From the NCBI GenBank assembly GCA_002437565.1, contig DJQL01000078.1:1-6591 (forward strand): a stretch of DNA of 6,591 bases, written 5' to 3'. The stretch is from Prevotella sp. UBA6387 (GTDB lineage Bacteria > Bacteroidota > Bacteroidia > Bacteroidales > Bacteroidaceae). The notes below the pieces were generated by a model, which saw only the letters and a list, made by a program, of their open reading frames with translations, was not told where the DNA came from and made no database searches. Positions 5,856-6,591 of the stretch are shown piece by piece. The translations under genes were made by a program, and so were the position numbers. Within the stretch, counting starts at the first letter, position 1, and every line of letters begins with the position of its first letter.

Positions 5856-6591
5856 CTCTAACCTTTTCAAAACTAAACTCTTTCAGCATCTGCTCCATAA
5901 GCCTTTGTATCTTGTCGTTGCAGAGGTTGCCGATAGAACCCTCATGGGTGTGGTGGATGTCCTTGTTGGCTACGAACTCTCCGGCCTCTATCTCCAGTCC
6001 CACCTTCTTGTAAGCGTCCCTGAAAGGCATGCCGGCTGCTGCGAGACGGTTCACCTCTTCCACCGAGAACATTGGGTCGTACATGGGGTTGTCGAGAATG
6101 TGGTCGTTGACCTCCATCTTGTTGATGATGTAGGCAGCCATGCGCAAGCAGTCGTTTAGCTCGTCGAAGGCTGGCAGGAACACTTCCTTTATTATCTGCA
6201 AGTCGCGGAAATAGCCCACGGGCAGGTTGTTCATTATCATCATTATCTGCTGCGGCAGGCTTTGCAGCTTGTTGCTCTTGGCGCGTATTAGCTCAAACAC
6301 GTCGGGGTTCTTCTTGTGTGGCATGATGCTTGAACCCGTGGTACACTCCTTGGGGAGCTTCACGAACTGGAAGTTCTGGCAGTTGAACAGGCATGCGTCG
6401 AAGGCCATCTTCGCCAGCGTTCCGGCCACTGTCGCCATGGCGAAAGCCACGTTGCGCTCCATCTTGCCACGCCCCATCTGGGCATATACCACGTTGTAGT
6501 CCATGGAGTCGAAGCCGAGAAGGTCGGTCGTCATCTGCCTGTTGAGCGGGAAGCTGCTGCCATAGCCAGCGGCAGAACCGAGAGGGTTGCG
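5827..6591 (-). CDS. argH: Argininosuccinate lyase, C-terminal part (cut by window edge)
   Basis: ArgH splits argininosuccinate into arginine and fumarate, the last step of arginine synthesis, as a cytoplasmic homotetramer of the fumarase/aspartase superfamily. The window holds the last 254 residues; the frame is open to the right edge, so the start lies outside. The first visible residues, NPLGSAAGYGSSFPLNR, match the conserved ArgH segment before the signature. The superfamily signature GSSIMPHKKNP (coded at 6304-6336) contains the catalytic Ser of the mobile loop. The C-terminal helical region ends in EKKLLDI and a TAG stop. Bacteroidales ArgH is usually about 445-450 residues, so roughly 195 are missing. 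The Met coded at 6534 is internal, not a start. The lipoprotein gene begins inside its 3' end, suggesting one transcript through to the family 2 glycosyltransferase. Confidence 0.95.
   Translation of the reverse strand, partial: RNPLGSAAGYGSSFPLNRQMTTDLLGFDSMDYNVVYAQMGRGKMERNVAFAMATVAGTLAKMAFDACLFNCQNFQFVKLPKECTTGSSIMPHKKNPDVFELIRAKSNKLQSLPQQIMMIMNNLPVGYFRDLQIIKEVFLPAFDELNDCLRMAAYIINKMEVNDHILDNPMYDPMFSVEEVNRLAAAGMPFRDAYKKVGLEIEAGEFVANKDIHHTHEGSIGNLCNDKIQRLMEQMLKEFSFEKVRDAEKKLLDI
5862..5868 (-). promoter_or_regulatory. Ribosome-binding site for the lipoprotein gene, inside argH
   Basis: The minus strand reads GAAAAGG, ending 6 nt before the ATG at 5855. Shine-Dalgarno-like sequences are often missing in Bacteroidetes, so this one supports the ATG over the in-frame TTG at 5870, which lies just upstream of and partly within the motif. 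It sits within the last codons of argH, consistent with translational coupling. Confidence 0.55.

Noticed and set aside
5271..5870. Longer form of the lipoprotein starting at TTG 5870
   Set aside because: The ATG at 5855 has a ribosome-binding sequence at good spacing and leaves a complete signal peptide; the TTG form would start at the edge of that same motif.
5776..6159. Plus-strand open frame antisense to argH and the lipoprotein gene
   Set aside because: It is complementary to well-conserved argH codons and shows no protein features of its own.

Overview
The window looks like chromosomal DNA from a member of the Bacteroidales, probably Prevotella-like or a related gut or oral lineage. 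The evidence is the Bacteroidetes-type -7 promoter box (TAnnTTTG) ahead of two genes, the sequence style of the ArgH fragment, a lipoprotein with an acidic patch just after its lipidated cysteine, and the LTA-synthase-like and ArnT-like proteins typical of that phylum. The placement rests on protein and promoter style, not on any marker search. No mobile element, tRNA, rRNA or CRISPR array was found.

Layout from left to right. Positions 1-419 carry no convincing gene. They hold a tandem array of four 22-bp units (135-222), the last of which also forms one arm of a hairpin. Positions 420-2201 (minus) encode a multi-span GT-C glycosyltransferase of the ArnT/PMT type. A 102-bp divergent intergenic region (2202-2303) holds two identical -7 boxes in opposite orientation. 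Positions 2304-4253 (plus) encode an LTA-synthase-like membrane phosphotransferase of the sulfatase/alkaline-phosphatase fold. A strong bidirectional hairpin terminator (4259-4302) separates it from a convergent minus-strand operon. In transcription order that operon is argH (argininosuccinate lyase, N-terminus beyond the right edge), a small lipoprotein with two CxxC pairs (5271-5855), and a GtrB/DPM1-type family 2 glycosyltransferase (4328-5257).

How the genes may work together (inference). The family 2 enzyme is of the type that makes polyprenyl-phosphate-linked sugars on the cytoplasmic face. The ArnT-like enzyme is of the type that uses such a donor on the periplasmic face. The LTA-synthase-like enzyme transfers a phospho-alcohol head group outside the membrane. 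The three could therefore serve one envelope-modification route, although they lie in three separate transcription units. argH is a housekeeping arginine gene whose transcript appears to carry the lipoprotein and the family 2 enzyme. The most unusual items are the four-cysteine lipoprotein, the loss of the usual catalytic Asp in the ArnT-like enzyme, the near-leaderless geometry of the LTA-synthase-like gene, and the 22-bp array.
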